Below are positions 35,540-45,236 of a DNA stretch of 53,877 nt, piece by piece. The stretch spans positions 1 to 53,877 of the forward strand of contig JAFYWC010000079.1 of the NCBI GenBank assembly GCA_017546585.1. Reading direction: 5' to 3'. Under the pieces are notes generated by a model that saw nothing but the letters and a program-made list of their open reading frames with translations, searched no databases and was not told the origin of the DNA. Each line of letters starts with the position of its first letter. Position 1 is the stretch's first letter. This DNA is from Bacteroidales bacterium. Lineage in GTDB: Bacteria > Bacteroidota > Bacteroidia > Bacteroidales > UBA932. The position numbers and the translations under genes are program-made.

Positions 35540-38035
35540 TTATCTGCTGATGATTGTTATCGTGGCTTTCTTCAGGCCCTTCGATGTGGCCTCGAGAGTG
35601 ATTGTGCCCGGCTCTTCCGTCGGAGCTACAATGGCTGACATCATACCGTTGAATACCTTCATCTGAGGATTCTGGAAGGATTCCAGTGAAACTGGATTTC
35701 CGTTGGCTCCGGCACAGTATGTGCCTGCTCCCTTGACCTTGAACTGGATCTGGTTGTCTGCCATAGGGCAGAGGTTTCCGTTCTTGTCAACGACCTTGAC
35801 CGTAACGAACGAGAGGTCCTTTCCGTCTGCCTTTATCTGGCTCCTGTCGGCCTCGAGGACGATTGCATATGGTTTTCCGGCTGTATGCATTTCCTTTTCT
35901 GCAACTGCGTTGCCCTCTGCGTCATATGCCACAACCTTTACTGTTCCTGGCTCATATACTGTGTCCATCCACATAAGGCGGTAGCGCTGCTGGCGCTTGT
36001 ACTGCGCCACAGAAAGCGAGTCGCCGCTGTTGTGCACTGTCACGGATATGTCCTTGGTCCTTATGCCCTGGCTCTTTCCGTTGATGAAAAGTTCGGCTGA
36101 AGGATGGTTTGTATATACGAATACCGGTGTCACTTCGCCTTCGCGTCCTTCCCAGTTCCAGTGTGGGAGGATATGAAGGGTTTCCTCGTCCCTGTTCCAG
36201 TGGCTTCTATAAAGGTAGAATCTGTCCTTAGGAAGACCTGCAAGGTCGATGATTCCGAAAAGTGACGAATGGCTCGGCCAGTCTGTATAATAAGGTGTAG
36301 GCTCTCCGAGATAGTCGAATCCTGTCCACACGAACTCTCCCATACAGTAAGGGAGGTCCTCATGCTGGATGAAGTCGTCCTCAGGGAGGTTTGACCAGTT
36401 GCAGTGTTCCACATCATATGACGATGCCTGGTGGTCAGGGTACTTGGCCATGGCTTTGCGCTCTACAGGGAACTTGTAGACTCCTCGCGAGCTCACGGTA
36501 GAGGCTGTCTCGCTGCCGAGGACAAGACGCTGCGGAAGCTTGCTGTAGTTCTCAGGATACCAGTGCGGGCGGTAGTTGAATCCAGGAACATCGAACACGG
36601 CCGCGATGTTGTTGTTGATCACGTTGCCCGGTTGGTCCATGCCCATAGTTACAGGTCTTGTCGGGTCCTCCCTGTGGCAGATGTCCTGGAGCCAGAGCGA
36701 GATCTTTGCGCCCTTTTCGCCAGGCCACTGGTCTGGAACCTCGTTACCTACGCACCACATCACGACAGCAGGACTGTTCCTGTAATGACGGATGAGGTTC
36801 ACAAGGTCCTTTTCTGCCCACTCCACAAAGTACTTGTTGTATCCGTTTATGACCTTAGGTGTCACCCACTCGTCGAATGTCTCCGCCATAAGCATCATTC
36901 CCATCTCATCGCACGCCTTCACAAGCTCCGGAGCCGGCATATTGTGGGAGGTTCTGATGGCGTTGCAGCCCATATCCTTGAGCATGCGCACCTGTCTGCG
37001 GATTCCCGACTCGTTCGCGATCGCGCCGAGAGGACCCAGGTCGTGGTGGTTGCATACGCCCTTGAACACTGTCTTCTCTCCGTTGAGGAAGAATCCCTCG
37101 TCAGGTCTGATCTCGATGGTGCGGATACCGAATGTGCTTGTAACTTCGTCAACGAGTTCGCTGCCTTCGTAAACCTTGCTGGTAAGGGTGTAAAGGTGTG
37201 GGGTGTCAGGCGTCCAAAGCTGAGGCTCTGTCACGAGCATCTCTTCCTTGAAGGTGTTTCCGTCATATGGGGTGCCGTTCTTTGTGTATTGTGCAATCTC
37301 TTGTCCTTGAGGATTATAGAGATATGATACGATTTTGAAGTCGTTGAACTTCTTTCCTTCCGGAACATTGAATTCAGTCTTGGATTCTATCCATGCATAA
37401 CTCTCGCCGAGTTCTCTGGTGTAGATGTATGTTCCCCAGTCCGGGATGTATGCGTCTTTGGTTACGACCAGATGTACATTTCTGTATAGTCCCGCTCCCG
37501 GATACCAACGTGACGACTCGTGGAAGTTCTCCAGTCTGACTGCAAGGGAGTTCTTCTGGCCTGGGATTATGTATGGGGTCGCTTCCACGATGAAGGAGTT
37601 ATATCCATATGGCCAGAATGCCGCGTGCTGTCCGTTGATGTAAACGTTGGCGTTGCTCATCGCTCCGTCAAAGATTAGTCTGCACGACTTGCCCTCGGTG
37701 AACTCTGGTGCCTCGAACTCAAGTCTGTACCATCCTGTGCCAACAAATGGGAGTCCGCCTGTTCTTCCGGCGTGCTCCATCGCGGCGGTCTGACCGTCCT
37801 GGGTGATCGCTACGTTCTGCTTGTCGTTCTCGATGCTGAAAGGCCCGTAGATCGCCCAGTCGTGCGGCACTCGGACCGACTGCCACTGTGAGTCATCGAA
37901 ATCTGTATTAGAGAATTCAGGAGCATCCTCCCTTGTGAACTTCCAACCCTTCTCAAGAAGACGCTCAGAACGCACCTGAGCTGTTAATAAGGTCGGAATT
38001 AGTGTCAAAATGGTTAGAAATAATCGTTTTATCAC
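35540..38035 (-). CDS. GH2 glycosidase, beta-galactosidase type with C-terminal Ig-like domains
   Basis: The start is taken as GTG 38035, giving a clean signal peptide (VIKRLFLTILTLIPTLLTA) and 831 residues. A TTG at 38071 lies inside the -7 element and cannot be the start. Domains: sugar-binding (about 25-185), Ig-like (190-305), TIM barrel (about 310-600), then DUF4982-like and bacterial Ig-like domains to the end. Acid/base Glu432 is in CVGNEVPDQ and the nucleophile Glu509 in LGSETAS. Family members are mostly beta-galactosidases, but beta-glucuronidases and beta-mannosidases share the fold. It has no lipobox, so it should be periplasmic. It is a single-gene unit divergent from PUL-2 susC and differs strongly from the LacZ-type enzyme at 13939-16980, so a different linkage is likely. 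Confidence 0.88.
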   Translation of the reverse strand: MIKRLFLTILTLIPTLLTAQVRSERLLEKGWKFTREDAPEFSNTDFDDSQWQSVRVPHDWAIYGPFSIENDKQNVAITQDGQTAAMEHAGRTGGLPFVGTGWYRLEFEAPEFTEGKSCRLIFDGAMSNANVYINGQHAAFWPYGYNSFIVEATPYIIPGQKNSLAVRLENFHESSRWYPGAGLYRNVHLVVTKDAYIPDWGTYIYTRELGESYAWIESKTEFNVPEGKKFNDFKIVSYLYNPQGQEIAQYTKNGTPYDGNTFKEEMLVTEPQLWTPDTPHLYTLTSKVYEGSELVDEVTSTFGIRTIEIRPDEGFFLNGEKTVFKGVCNHHDLGPLGAIANESGIRRQVRMLKDMGCNAIRTSHNMPAPELVKACDEMGMMLMAETFDEWVTPKVINGYNKYFVEWAEKDLVNLIRHYRNSPAVVMWCVGNEVPDQWPGEKGAKISLWLQDICHREDPTRPVTMGMDQPGNVINNNIAAVFDVPGFNYRPHWYPENYSKLPQRLVLGSETASTVSSRGVYKFPVERKAMAKYPDHQASSYDVEHCNWSNLPEDDFIQHEDLPYCMGEFVWTGFDYLGEPTPYYTDWPSHSSLFGIIDLAGLPKDRFYLYRSHWNRDEETLHILPHWNWEGREGEVTPVFVYTNHPSAELFINGKSQGIRTKDISVTVHNSGDSLSVAQYKRQQRYRLMWMDTVYEPGTVKVVAYDAEGNAVAEKEMHTAGKPYAIVLEADRSQIKADGKDLSFVTVKVVDKNGNLCPMADNQIQFKVKGAGTYCAGANGNPVSLESFQNPQMKVFNGMMSAIVAPTEEPGTITLEATSKGLKKATITIISR

Positions 38036-38068
38036 TTTTTTTTGTTGAAGAATGTTATAAATATGTGA

Positions 38069-38076
38069 CAAATATA
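38069..38076 (-). promoter_or_regulatory. -7 element for the second GH2 gene
   Basis: The minus strand reads TATATTTG, a full TAnnTTTG match. Transcription would begin near 38060, which excludes the upstream TTG at 38071 and leaves about 25 bases of leader before the GTG at 38035. The plus strand of the same spacer has an imperfect TAACTTTA (38100-38107) that could serve PUL-2. Confidence 0.6.
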
Positions 38077-38146
38077 GTATGAATGTGTGAAAAATGGCGT
38101 AACTTTATCAACTTTTAAAAAACATATATCCGTAATTTATAAACTT

Positions 38147-41100
38147 ATGAAAAAAAGCCTGATTTCATTTCTCTTGAAGTCCATGCTAAGCCTGCTGGCT
38201 ATCTGCGTGATTGTGCCGTCTTCGGTATATGCACAGACAGCTTCGGACAACAAGGTATCGGGTACAGTGATCGACGGAACTGGCTGGCCGGTAATCGGAG
38301 CAGCGGTTCTCATCAAGGGTACCACTACAGGCTCTACTACAGACATCGACGGTCTCTTCGAATTCGATCTTCCGTCAGGTCTCGCAGAAGGAGCCGAATT
38401 GGAATTCTCTTGTCTTGGATACAAGACAGTTCTGATTCCTATCGGAGCAAGACGCGTATTCGACGTTACGCTCGAGGACGAATCCACACTTCTTGAAGGA
38501 ACAGTCGTTACCGCTCTCGGTATCAAGCGTTCCGAGAAAGCCCTGTCATACAATGTGCAGCAGGTGAACGCCGATGACATCGTCGGCAACAAGGACGCCA
38601 ACTTCGTCAACTCCCTCAACGGTAAGGTTGCAGGTCTCGTGATCAACGCCTCATCATCAGGAGTCGGCGGTGCGTCAAAGGTGATTATGCGTGGTCAGAA
38701 GTCCATCTCACAGTCTTCAAATGCTCTTTACGTCATCGACGGTGTGCCTATGTACACAACAGCACGCGAGGGTAGCACCCAGTTCGGTTCACAGGGTTCA
38801 ACTGATCCTATCGCCGACATCAACCCTGAGGACATCGAAAGCATTTCAGTCCTCACCGGAGCAGCCGCAGCCGCTCTCTACGGTTCGGATGCAGCCAACG
38901 GTGCGATCGTGGTGACCACAAAGAAGGGTAAGGAAGGCAAGGTGTCAGTCAATGCATCTGCAGGTGTAGAGGTTATGACTCCGTTCGTGCTTCCACGCTT
39001 CCAGAACAGATACGGCACAGGTGACCTCAACTCATCCATCGGATCGAACGTACGCAGCTGGGGCAACCTTATGAATGCAGCCAACAATCCTGGCTACAAC
39101 CCTGCCACAGACTACTTCCAGACAGGTGTGAACTATACTGAAAGCGTTTCGGTATCAATGGGTACCGAGAAGAACCAGACTTACCTTTCAGGTTCTGCAC
39201 TCGATTCTGAGGGAATCGTTCCTAACAACGCATACCACAGATACAACTTCACTTTCCGCAACACCACATCTTTCCTCAAGGACAAGATGCACCTCGATGT
39301 CGGAGCAAGCTACATCCTCCAGAAGGACCGCAATATGATCAACCAGGGTACATACAACAACCCGTTGGTCGGTGCCTATATCTTCCCTCGTGGCGGAGAC
39401 TGGGATGCAGTGAAGATGTACGAGAGATATGATGTTACAAGAAGACTCTCTACACAGTATTGGCCTATCGGTGACGCCGGTATGACAATGCAGAACCCAT
39501 ACTGGATCAACTACCGCAACCTCCGCGAGAACAAGAAGGACCGCTTTATGCTCAACGCATCGCTCTCTTACGACATTCTCGACTGGTTGAGCGTTGCAGG
39601 ACGTGTACGTATGGACCAGTCTGTGACAAAGTTCACAGAGAAGTTCTATGCTTCTACATTCACTCAGCTCACCGAGCTTTCAACAAACGGTCTCTACGGT
39701 ATCACTTCGATGACTGATCGCCAGCTCTACGCCGACGCCCTCTTGAACATCAACAAGAGATTCGGTGACGACTGGTCTTTCCAGGCGAACATCGGTGCCT
39801 CTATCTCTGATATGTCTTACGACGCGCTCAAGAACAGAGGTCCTATCGCAGACGGTTACATCACTGACGAGAAGCCAGGCCTTGCAAACGTATTCAACGT
39901 CCAGAACCTCAGCAACTCTCCTAAGACTGCAAGACTCCAGGAGGGATGGCGCGAGCAGACACAGTCTGTATTCGGATCTGCCGAGGTAGGATACAAGGGA
40001 ACATATTACCTCACTCTCACAGCACGTAACGACTGGCCTTCGCAGCTCGCAGGTCCTCACTCTAACAGAAAGTCGTTCTTCTATCCTTCAGTGGGTCTTT
40101 CTGTTGTGCTTTCAGAGGTCATCCCTAATATGCCACAGGAAATCGAGTACATAAAGGTACGCGGTTCATACGCTTCTGTGGGTACAGCCTTCGAGCGTTA
40201 CATCGCAAACCCTATGTACCAGTGGAACTCAAGCGGACTCAGCTGGAACACCCAGACACAGTACCCTATGTACGACCTCAAGCCAGAGCTTACAAACTCG
40301 TTCGAGGTGGGTCTCACAATGCGTTTCCTCAAGTGGTTCAACCTCGACGCGACATACTATCACACAAACACTCTCAACCAGACATTCAACCCTCAGATCT
40401 CTACAGGATCAGGTTCATCTGAGATCTACATCCAGTCAGGAGACGTTCTCAACCAGGGTGTCGAGTTCACTCTCGGCTTCGACAAGGACTGGAACAAGTT
40501 CAACTGGTCGTCGACTTATACATTCTCGACCAATATGAACAGAATCGAGTCTCTTGCAGAGAATGTCCTCAATGCTGCTACAGGCGAGTACTTCAGCGTT
40601 GACCTTCTCGATATGAACGGTCTCGGCCTCGCTCACTTCCTCCTTATGGAAGGCGGCACACTCGGTGACCTCTACTCGCTCGCTGACTACAAGTATGACT
40701 CGAACGGAATGATCGTGGTTAACGAGGACGGTACAATCTCTCCTCAGACAATCACTGATGCCAAGAACTATGTGAAGCTCGGTTCTGTGCTTCCTAAGGC
40801 AAATATGTCTTGGCGCAACGACTTCCGCTACGGAAACCTCAACTTCGGTTTCCTCATCACTGCACGTCTCGGCGGTATCGTATACTCAAGCACTCAGGCA
40901 GTCCTCGACTACTACGGTGTGTCAGAGGCTTCTGCAGAGGCTCGTGATGCAGGTGGAGTCATCATCAACGGCGGTGACCTCATCGACGCCAACAAGTGGT
41001 ACAGCTCTGTCGGAGGTTCTAACCCGCTTCCACAGGAGTACACATATTCAGGAACAAACGTACGCCTCCAGGAGGCTTCGATCGGATACACTATCCCTCG

Positions 41101-41287
41101 CAAGAAGCTCGGCGACGTATGCGACCTCAACGTATCGCTCGTAGGAAGGAATCTCCTTATGATCTACAACAAGGCTCCATTTGATCCTGAGGCTGTTGCA
41201 ACAACAGGAAACTACTACCAGGGAATCGACCACTTTATGATGCCGTCTCTGCGTAACTTCGGTTTCAATGTGAGAATAACCTTCTAA
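38147..41287 (+). CDS. SusC/RagA-family TonB-dependent transporter (PUL-2)
   Basis: The 1046-residue protein starts at ATG 38147 (MKKSLISFLL); an in-frame start at 38087 would add 20 residues without a signal-peptide character. It has a signal peptide cleaved after VYA, the carboxypeptidase-D regulatory-like domain (about 35-120, VSGTVIDGTGWPVIGAAVL), the linker GTVVTALGIKRSEKALSYNV, a plug and a barrel ending FNVRITF. It is clearly paralogous to the PUL-1 SusC, down to the near-identical ending (NYYQGIDHFMMPSLRNFGF against NYYQGVDYFMTPSTRSFGF). It is the first gene of PUL-2, followed 12 bases later by susD. Confidence 0.95.
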   Translation: MKKSLISFLLKSMLSLLAICVIVPSSVYAQTASDNKVSGTVIDGTGWPVIGAAVLIKGTTTGSTTDIDGLFEFDLPSGLAEGAELEFSCLGYKTVLIPIGARRVFDVTLEDESTLLEGTVVTALGIKRSEKALSYNVQQVNADDIVGNKDANFVNSLNGKVAGLVINASSSGVGGASKVIMRGQKSISQSSNALYVIDGVPMYTTAREGSTQFGSQGSTDPIADINPEDIESISVLTGAAAAALYGSDAANGAIVVTTKKGKEGKVSVNASAGVEVMTPFVLPRFQNRYGTGDLNSSIGSNVRSWGNLMNAANNPGYNPATDYFQTGVNYTESVSVSMGTEKNQTYLSGSALDSEGIVPNNAYHRYNFTFRNTTSFLKDKMHLDVGASYILQKDRNMINQGTYNNPLVGAYIFPRGGDWDAVKMYERYDVTRRLSTQYWPIGDAGMTMQNPYWINYRNLRENKKDRFMLNASLSYDILDWLSVAGRVRMDQSVTKFTEKFYASTFTQLTELSTNGLYGITSMTDRQLYADALLNINKRFGDDWSFQANIGASISDMSYDALKNRGPIADGYITDEKPGLANVFNVQNLSNSPKTARLQEGWREQTQSVFGSAEVGYKGTYYLTLTARNDWPSQLAGPHSNRKSFFYPSVGLSVVLSEVIPNMPQEIEYIKVRGSYASVGTAFERYIANPMYQWNSSGLSWNTQTQYPMYDLKPELTNSFEVGLTMRFLKWFNLDATYYHTNTLNQTFNPQISTGSGSSEIYIQSGDVLNQGVEFTLGFDKDWNKFNWSSTYTFSTNMNRIESLAENVLNAATGEYFSVDLLDMNGLGLAHFLLMEGGTLGDLYSLADYKYDSNGMIVVNEDGTISPQTITDAKNYVKLGSVLPKANMSWRNDFRYGNLNFGFLITARLGGIVYSSTQAVLDYYGVSEASAEARDAGGVIINGGDLIDANKWYSSVGGSNPLPQEYTYSGTNVRLQEASIGYTIPRKKLGDVCDLNVSLVGRNLLMIYNKAPFDPEAVATTGNYYQGIDHFMMPSLRNFGFNVRITF

Positions 41288-41299
41288 TAATCAGCAGCA

Positions 41300-42910
41300 A
41301 TGAGAAACATTATCATAAAGACAGGAGTTGCGGCAGTACTTGCGGCTATGCTCGCAGGATGTACCGGCAACTACCTCGCAATCAACACAAACCCTTATGA
41401 GGTGAGCAAGGAGCAGACCCTCACTGACGGTTATGCCATCGGTGCGGCGATCACAGCTCTCTGCGGAACTGTAGTGTCCACTGACGTGAACACCGCACAG
41501 TTCACCGACTGTCTTCTCGGAGGTCCTATGGGAGGTTATTACTCTACAACAGGTGCTTTCGAAAAGACCATCGACAACTACAATGCGACTGACGACTGGA
41601 CACGTGTGTTTATGGCCAGCGACAGAATCATCCCTACTCTCTACTCTAACCTCGTAGAGCTTCAGAACATCACTGACGATCCTGTGACAATCTCAATTGC
41701 AAAGACCATCAAGGTTATCGCAATGCTCAGAGTCACAGATACATACGGTCCTATCCCTTACACTCAGATCGGTCAGGGCGGTAAGATCACCGTTCCTTAC
41801 GATTCCCAGGAGGCAGTATATGACGCAATGTTCGCAGAACTCGATGAGATCATCAACACGCTCACAGAGAACAAGCTTTCTGCAATCTCTCCAAACGCTG
41901 ACCCTGTCTATGACGGAACAGCAGTGAAGTGGTGCAAGTTCGCAAACTCACTCAAGCTCCGTATGGCTATGCGCATCGTGTATGCAGATCCTGCAAAGGC
42001 TCAGAAGTATGCTGAGGAGGCTGTGAACCACGAGATCGGAGTGTTCACTTCGAATGCAGACAATGCTACTCTCCGTACAGTTGCGTTCGGTGAGAAGGGT
42101 AACCCTCTTTACACAGCGATCAAGTACAACCAGCCTACAGGCTGCAACACAGGTGGCGATACTCACGCAGCTGCAGACATCATCTGCTATATGAACGGTT
42201 ACAACGACCCGCGTCGTCCTGTATACTTCATCCCTTCAGAGTTTGAGGACGAGGAGTATGTAGGTATCCGTATCCGCGTGGAGAAGCCGGCTCTCAACAG
42301 CGTAGGCCGCAAGTATTCAGGTGTGAACATCTCGCCTTCAGACCCTCTCGTATGGATGAATGCCGCTGAGGTTGCATTCCTCAGAGCAGAGGCTGACCTC
42401 TTCGGTTTCCAGGTAGGCGGAAATGCAGGCGACTTCTATAATGAAGGTGTACGTCTCTCGTTCGAGCAGCATAATGTATCGGGCTATGAGGCTTACATTA
42501 TGGATGACACAAGCCGTCCTACTTCATATGCCGACCCTGCAGGTCTCAACAGCTACTCAAGCCTTCTTTCGGAGATCACAATCAAGTGGGACGAGGCAGC
42601 TACCGACGAGCAGAAGCAGGAGAGAATCATCACTCAGAAGTGGATCGCAAACTTCAACAACGGTAACGAGGCTTGGGCTGACTACAGAAGAACAAACTAT
42701 CCTAACCTTATGCCTGCTTCAGATGCAGGAAACAAGAGCGACGGTATCGTTTCTTCTCAGTTCGGTGCGCGCCGTATGAAGTACCCTCTCGCAGAGTACA
42801 CAAACAACGGTGAGAACGTGAACGCAGCAGTGTCACAGTATCTCGGAGGTCCTGACAGAATGAGCACAAGACTCTGGTGGGACTGCAATCCGGCAGTAGT
42901 AATCAAATAA
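41300..42910 (+). CDS. SusD/RagB-family glycan-binding lipoprotein (PUL-2)
   Basis: The 536-residue protein has lipobox LAGC followed by TGNYLAINTNPYE, the common SusD start. Helical repeats and the C-terminal block ITQKWIANFNNGNEAW, DYRRTNYP, RRMKYP, YLGGPDRMSTRLWW match the PUL-1 SusD. It should cap the PUL-2 SusC channel and bind glycan. The spacing to the next gene (GH18-like) is 13 bases. Distinct sequence in the ligand-contact region may mean a different glycan class from PUL-1, but this cannot be decided from sequence alone. Confidence 0.92.
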   Translation: MRNIIIKTGVAAVLAAMLAGCTGNYLAINTNPYEVSKEQTLTDGYAIGAAITALCGTVVSTDVNTAQFTDCLLGGPMGGYYSTTGAFEKTIDNYNATDDWTRVFMASDRIIPTLYSNLVELQNITDDPVTISIAKTIKVIAMLRVTDTYGPIPYTQIGQGGKITVPYDSQEAVYDAMFAELDEIINTLTENKLSAISPNADPVYDGTAVKWCKFANSLKLRMAMRIVYADPAKAQKYAEEAVNHEIGVFTSNADNATLRTVAFGEKGNPLYTAIKYNQPTGCNTGGDTHAAADIICYMNGYNDPRRPVYFIPSEFEDEEYVGIRIRVEKPALNSVGRKYSGVNISPSDPLVWMNAAEVAFLRAEADLFGFQVGGNAGDFYNEGVRLSFEQHNVSGYEAYIMDDTSRPTSYADPAGLNSYSSLLSEITIKWDEAATDEQKQERIITQKWIANFNNGNEAWADYRRTNYPNLMPASDAGNKSDGIVSSQFGARRMKYPLAEYTNNGENVNAAVSQYLGGPDRMSTRLWWDCNPAVVIK

Positions 42911-42923
42911 TCCGGTTTAAGAA

Positions 42924-43919
42924 ATGAAGATATTTAAGAATATTTCAATTATTGCGTCTGCAGCGGCATTGTTCCTTTGCGGATGCAGCGACTGGACCAA
43001 GCCAGAGAACCTGAACTTCCATCCGCTTACTCCGGAGCAGCAGGATCCTGTTGCTTATGCCGAGTATCTTGAAGGTGTGAAGGCATACAAGCAGACCGAG
43101 CACTATGTGATGATCGCTACTATGAAGGGTACTCCAAACTATCCTTCATCTCAGAGCCAGCACATTATGGCTATGCCTGACAGTGCTGACTACGTATGCG
43201 TGAAGATCGAGGACAAGCTTCACGAGGTGATTGCTGCGGAGATTCCTGCAGTCCTCGAGAGGAAGGGTACAAAGACTCTCGTTTACGTGGACTATGCTGT
43301 GATCTCGGAGGCCTGGACAACTCTTGAGGACAAGAGAGCCGACAACGGCGAGGCTCTGGGAACCGACGAGGAGCTTGCAGCTTTCTTCAAGGAGCAGGCC
43401 GAGGCTCAGATCGCACGTTGCAACGAGTATGGCTTCGGTGGCATTATGGTATCTTTCCAGGGTACAAAGACCGGTTCTGCAGCCATCTCTCAGGCAGCTT
43501 ATATCGACGCTGTAAAGGCTTTCCACGAGGCAAATCCTGAGAAGGAACTCGTGTTCCGCGGAGCAGCACGTAACATCATCGACCAGGAATTCCTCAAGGA
43601 GTTCAAGTATATCGTCATCGTGGCAGGTGAAGAGAGAAAGCTTTCTCTCCTTCCTGGACGTATCCTCGGAAGCACAGCGCCTAAGGATCGCGTGGTTATG
43701 GAACTTACAGTACCTTCTGCCGACATTCCTGAGCAGGTGGGTATGTCTCCGATAGAGGCTGCCAACTGGGCTTGGACAGAGGCGGAGAGCACATCGTTCA
43801 CATTGCGCGGACTCTGCGTGGAGAATGCTCACGACGATTATTTCTGCAAGGATATGGCGTTCAAGAACATCCGTACTGCCATCGCAATCCTTAATACTCC
43901 ACCAACCGTAGAAGAATAA
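42924..43919 (+). CDS. GH18-like lipoprotein lacking catalytic residues (PUL-2)
   Basis: The 331-residue protein has lipobox FLCGC followed by SDWTKPEN. It has the outline of a GH18 TIM barrel, and its beginning and order of motifs match the PUL-1 GH18 protein (C-x-x-W-T-x-PE, MPDSADYV, GTKTLVYVDY). At the catalytic strand, where PUL-1 has NGFDYDIE, this protein has GGIMVSFQ: the acidic residues are replaced by Met, Ser177 and Gln179. It therefore cannot work as a GH18 hydrolase and is best read as a surface glycan-binding protein that kept the fold. Dead GH18-like proteins beside susCD are known in N-glycan loci. It lies at the same third position as the active enzyme in PUL-1. Confidence 0.82.
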   Translation: MKIFKNISIIASAAALFLCGCSDWTKPENLNFHPLTPEQQDPVAYAEYLEGVKAYKQTEHYVMIATMKGTPNYPSSQSQHIMAMPDSADYVCVKIEDKLHEVIAAEIPAVLERKGTKTLVYVDYAVISEAWTTLEDKRADNGEALGTDEELAAFFKEQAEAQIARCNEYGFGGIMVSFQGTKTGSAAISQAAYIDAVKAFHEANPEKELVFRGAARNIIDQEFLKEFKYIVIVAGEERKLSLLPGRILGSTAPKDRVVMELTVPSADIPEQVGMSPIEAANWAWTEAESTSFTLRGLCVENAHDDYFCKDMAFKNIRTAIAILNTPPTVEE

Positions 43920-43931
43920 GGAGAAACAGGT

Positions 43932-45182
43932 ATGAAATTTTACAATAAGATAACATTTGCTCTTCTGTCGGCAATGGCAGTGATTTCCTGCGAGAGACAG
44001 AACGACGGCTTTGAGAACAAGCTCTTCATCGATGCCGAGAACTTCAAAAACGAGGTTCGCGTGGCTACCGATGAGGGCGTTGCAGAGCTTGTCAAGCCTA
44101 TCAAGGTGGCAATGGCTCAGCCTATGGCTCAGGATGTCAACGTGACTTTGAGAAGAGCTGACGAACTTTTCGACACATACCGTCAGGCATACTACCACGA
44201 TGATGCGGAACTCCTTCCTGCGGAGTACTGCAACCTTGATGACATAAAGTCTGTGGTAAAGGCCGGCGACATCGCTTCAGACGACATCAACATTGCTTTC
44301 AAGAACCTCGACAAGCTCGATTACAGCAAGCAGTATGTGCTTCCTGTGACTATCGAGGCTGATGGCATTGCGGTACTTGAGCGTGCAAAGACTATGTACT
44401 TTGTGATCAAGGAGGCATCGCTTGTGAACTATGTTGCAGAGATGTATGAGAACCGTGCTTGGCCTATCTGGGACAACTGGGAGAAGGTGTCATATCTTGA
44501 GCAGTTCACAATGGAGTGTCTCATCAACTGCCACAACTTCAACAACAGCAGCAGCATCCTCACAGTTATGGGTGTCGAGGACCACTTCCTCATCCGTATC
44601 GGTGACGTTACCATCCCTACAAACCAGATCCAGGTGGCTCTTGCATACAAGGATGTGGAGGGAGGTTCTACAAACCGTGCAGACGTGACTGACGCTTCGC
44701 TCCAGCTCCGCAAGGACAGATGGTACCACCTTGCTGTTACCTTCAACAAGGGTTATGTGCAGGTATATCTCGACGGACGTCTCAAGGTGGAGGCTGACCG
44801 TTCGGTGATCGGAAAGCGTCCTAATCCTGAGACAGGCGAGTCAGAGGACATCATCTTCGAGAACGTGAACTTCGCGGCTCCTCACTCTGACGAGTCTGAC
44901 GGAAAGCCACGTTGCTTCTGGGTGGGCTACTCATATGACAGCAACAGAAGTCTCGACGGTATGATCGCTGAGGCAAGGCTCTGGAACAGAGTGCTTACAA
45001 AGGAGGAGATCAACGCTCCTAACCACTTCTACAAACTCTACGACAACCAGATCGACGAGAGCCTTCTCGCATACTGGAAGTTCAACGAGGGTGCCGGAAA
45101 GGCTGTCAAGGACTATTCTATCTACGGAAAGGACCTTGAGGCAGACCACACACTCATCTGGTATCCTGTAGAGTTGCCATAA
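43932..45182 (+). CDS. DUF1735 plus LamG lipoprotein (PUL-2)
   Basis: The 416-residue protein has lipobox VISC followed by ERQNDGFEN. DUF1735 covers about 25-165 (VTLRRADELFDTYR, QYVLPVTIEADG) and a LamG/concanavalin A-like domain about 180-410 (MECLINCHNF, DRWYHLAVTF, CFWVGYSYDSNRSLDG, ARLWNRVLTKEEI, YWKFNEGAGKAVKD). It is a likely surface glycan-binding protein. Its LamG module is strongly similar to the one at the end of the protein at 46932-48635. It lies 12 bases after the GH18-like gene. No catalytic residues are seen. Confidence 0.82.
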   Translation: MKFYNKITFALLSAMAVISCERQNDGFENKLFIDAENFKNEVRVATDEGVAELVKPIKVAMAQPMAQDVNVTLRRADELFDTYRQAYYHDDAELLPAEYCNLDDIKSVVKAGDIASDDINIAFKNLDKLDYSKQYVLPVTIEADGIAVLERAKTMYFVIKEASLVNYVAEMYENRAWPIWDNWEKVSYLEQFTMECLINCHNFNNSSSILTVMGVEDHFLIRIGDVTIPTNQIQVALAYKDVEGGSTNRADVTDASLQLRKDRWYHLAVTFNKGYVQVYLDGRLKVEADRSVIGKRPNPETGESEDIIFENVNFAAPHSDESDGKPRCFWVGYSYDSNRSLDGMIAEARLWNRVLTKEEINAPNHFYKLYDNQIDESLLAYWKFNEGAGKAVKDYSIYGKDLEADHTLIWYPVELP

Positions 45183-45186
45183 TCGG

Positions 45187-45205
45187 ATAATGTAAAAAAC
45201 ATTAT
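45187..45205 (+). other. Intercistronic hairpin before the PUL-2 GH18 gene
   Basis: ATAATGT (45187-45193) pairs with ACATTAT (45199-45205) around AAAAA, five bases after the upstream stop. The 54-base spacer is the longest in the first half of PUL-2 and ends in an AT-rich start region (TTTTTAATTTTTATG). The repeat may stabilise or process the downstream mRNA; there is no terminator-like T run immediately after it. Confidence 0.35.
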
Positions 45206-45236
45206 AGAAAACATTCACTAACCATTTTTAATTTTT

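Noticed and set aside
36431-37327. 298-codon plus-strand frame opposite the second GH2 gene
   Set aside because: The opposite frame encodes a complete GH2 with its catalytic residues; this frame is His/Arg/Val-rich shadow sequence.
43146-44198. Long minus-strand open frame (350 codons) opposite the GH18-like and DUF1735-LamG genes
   Set aside because: It spans the junction of two convincing sense genes, has a Cys/His/Leu-rich random composition, no signal or domain, and arises from the codon bias of the sense strand.
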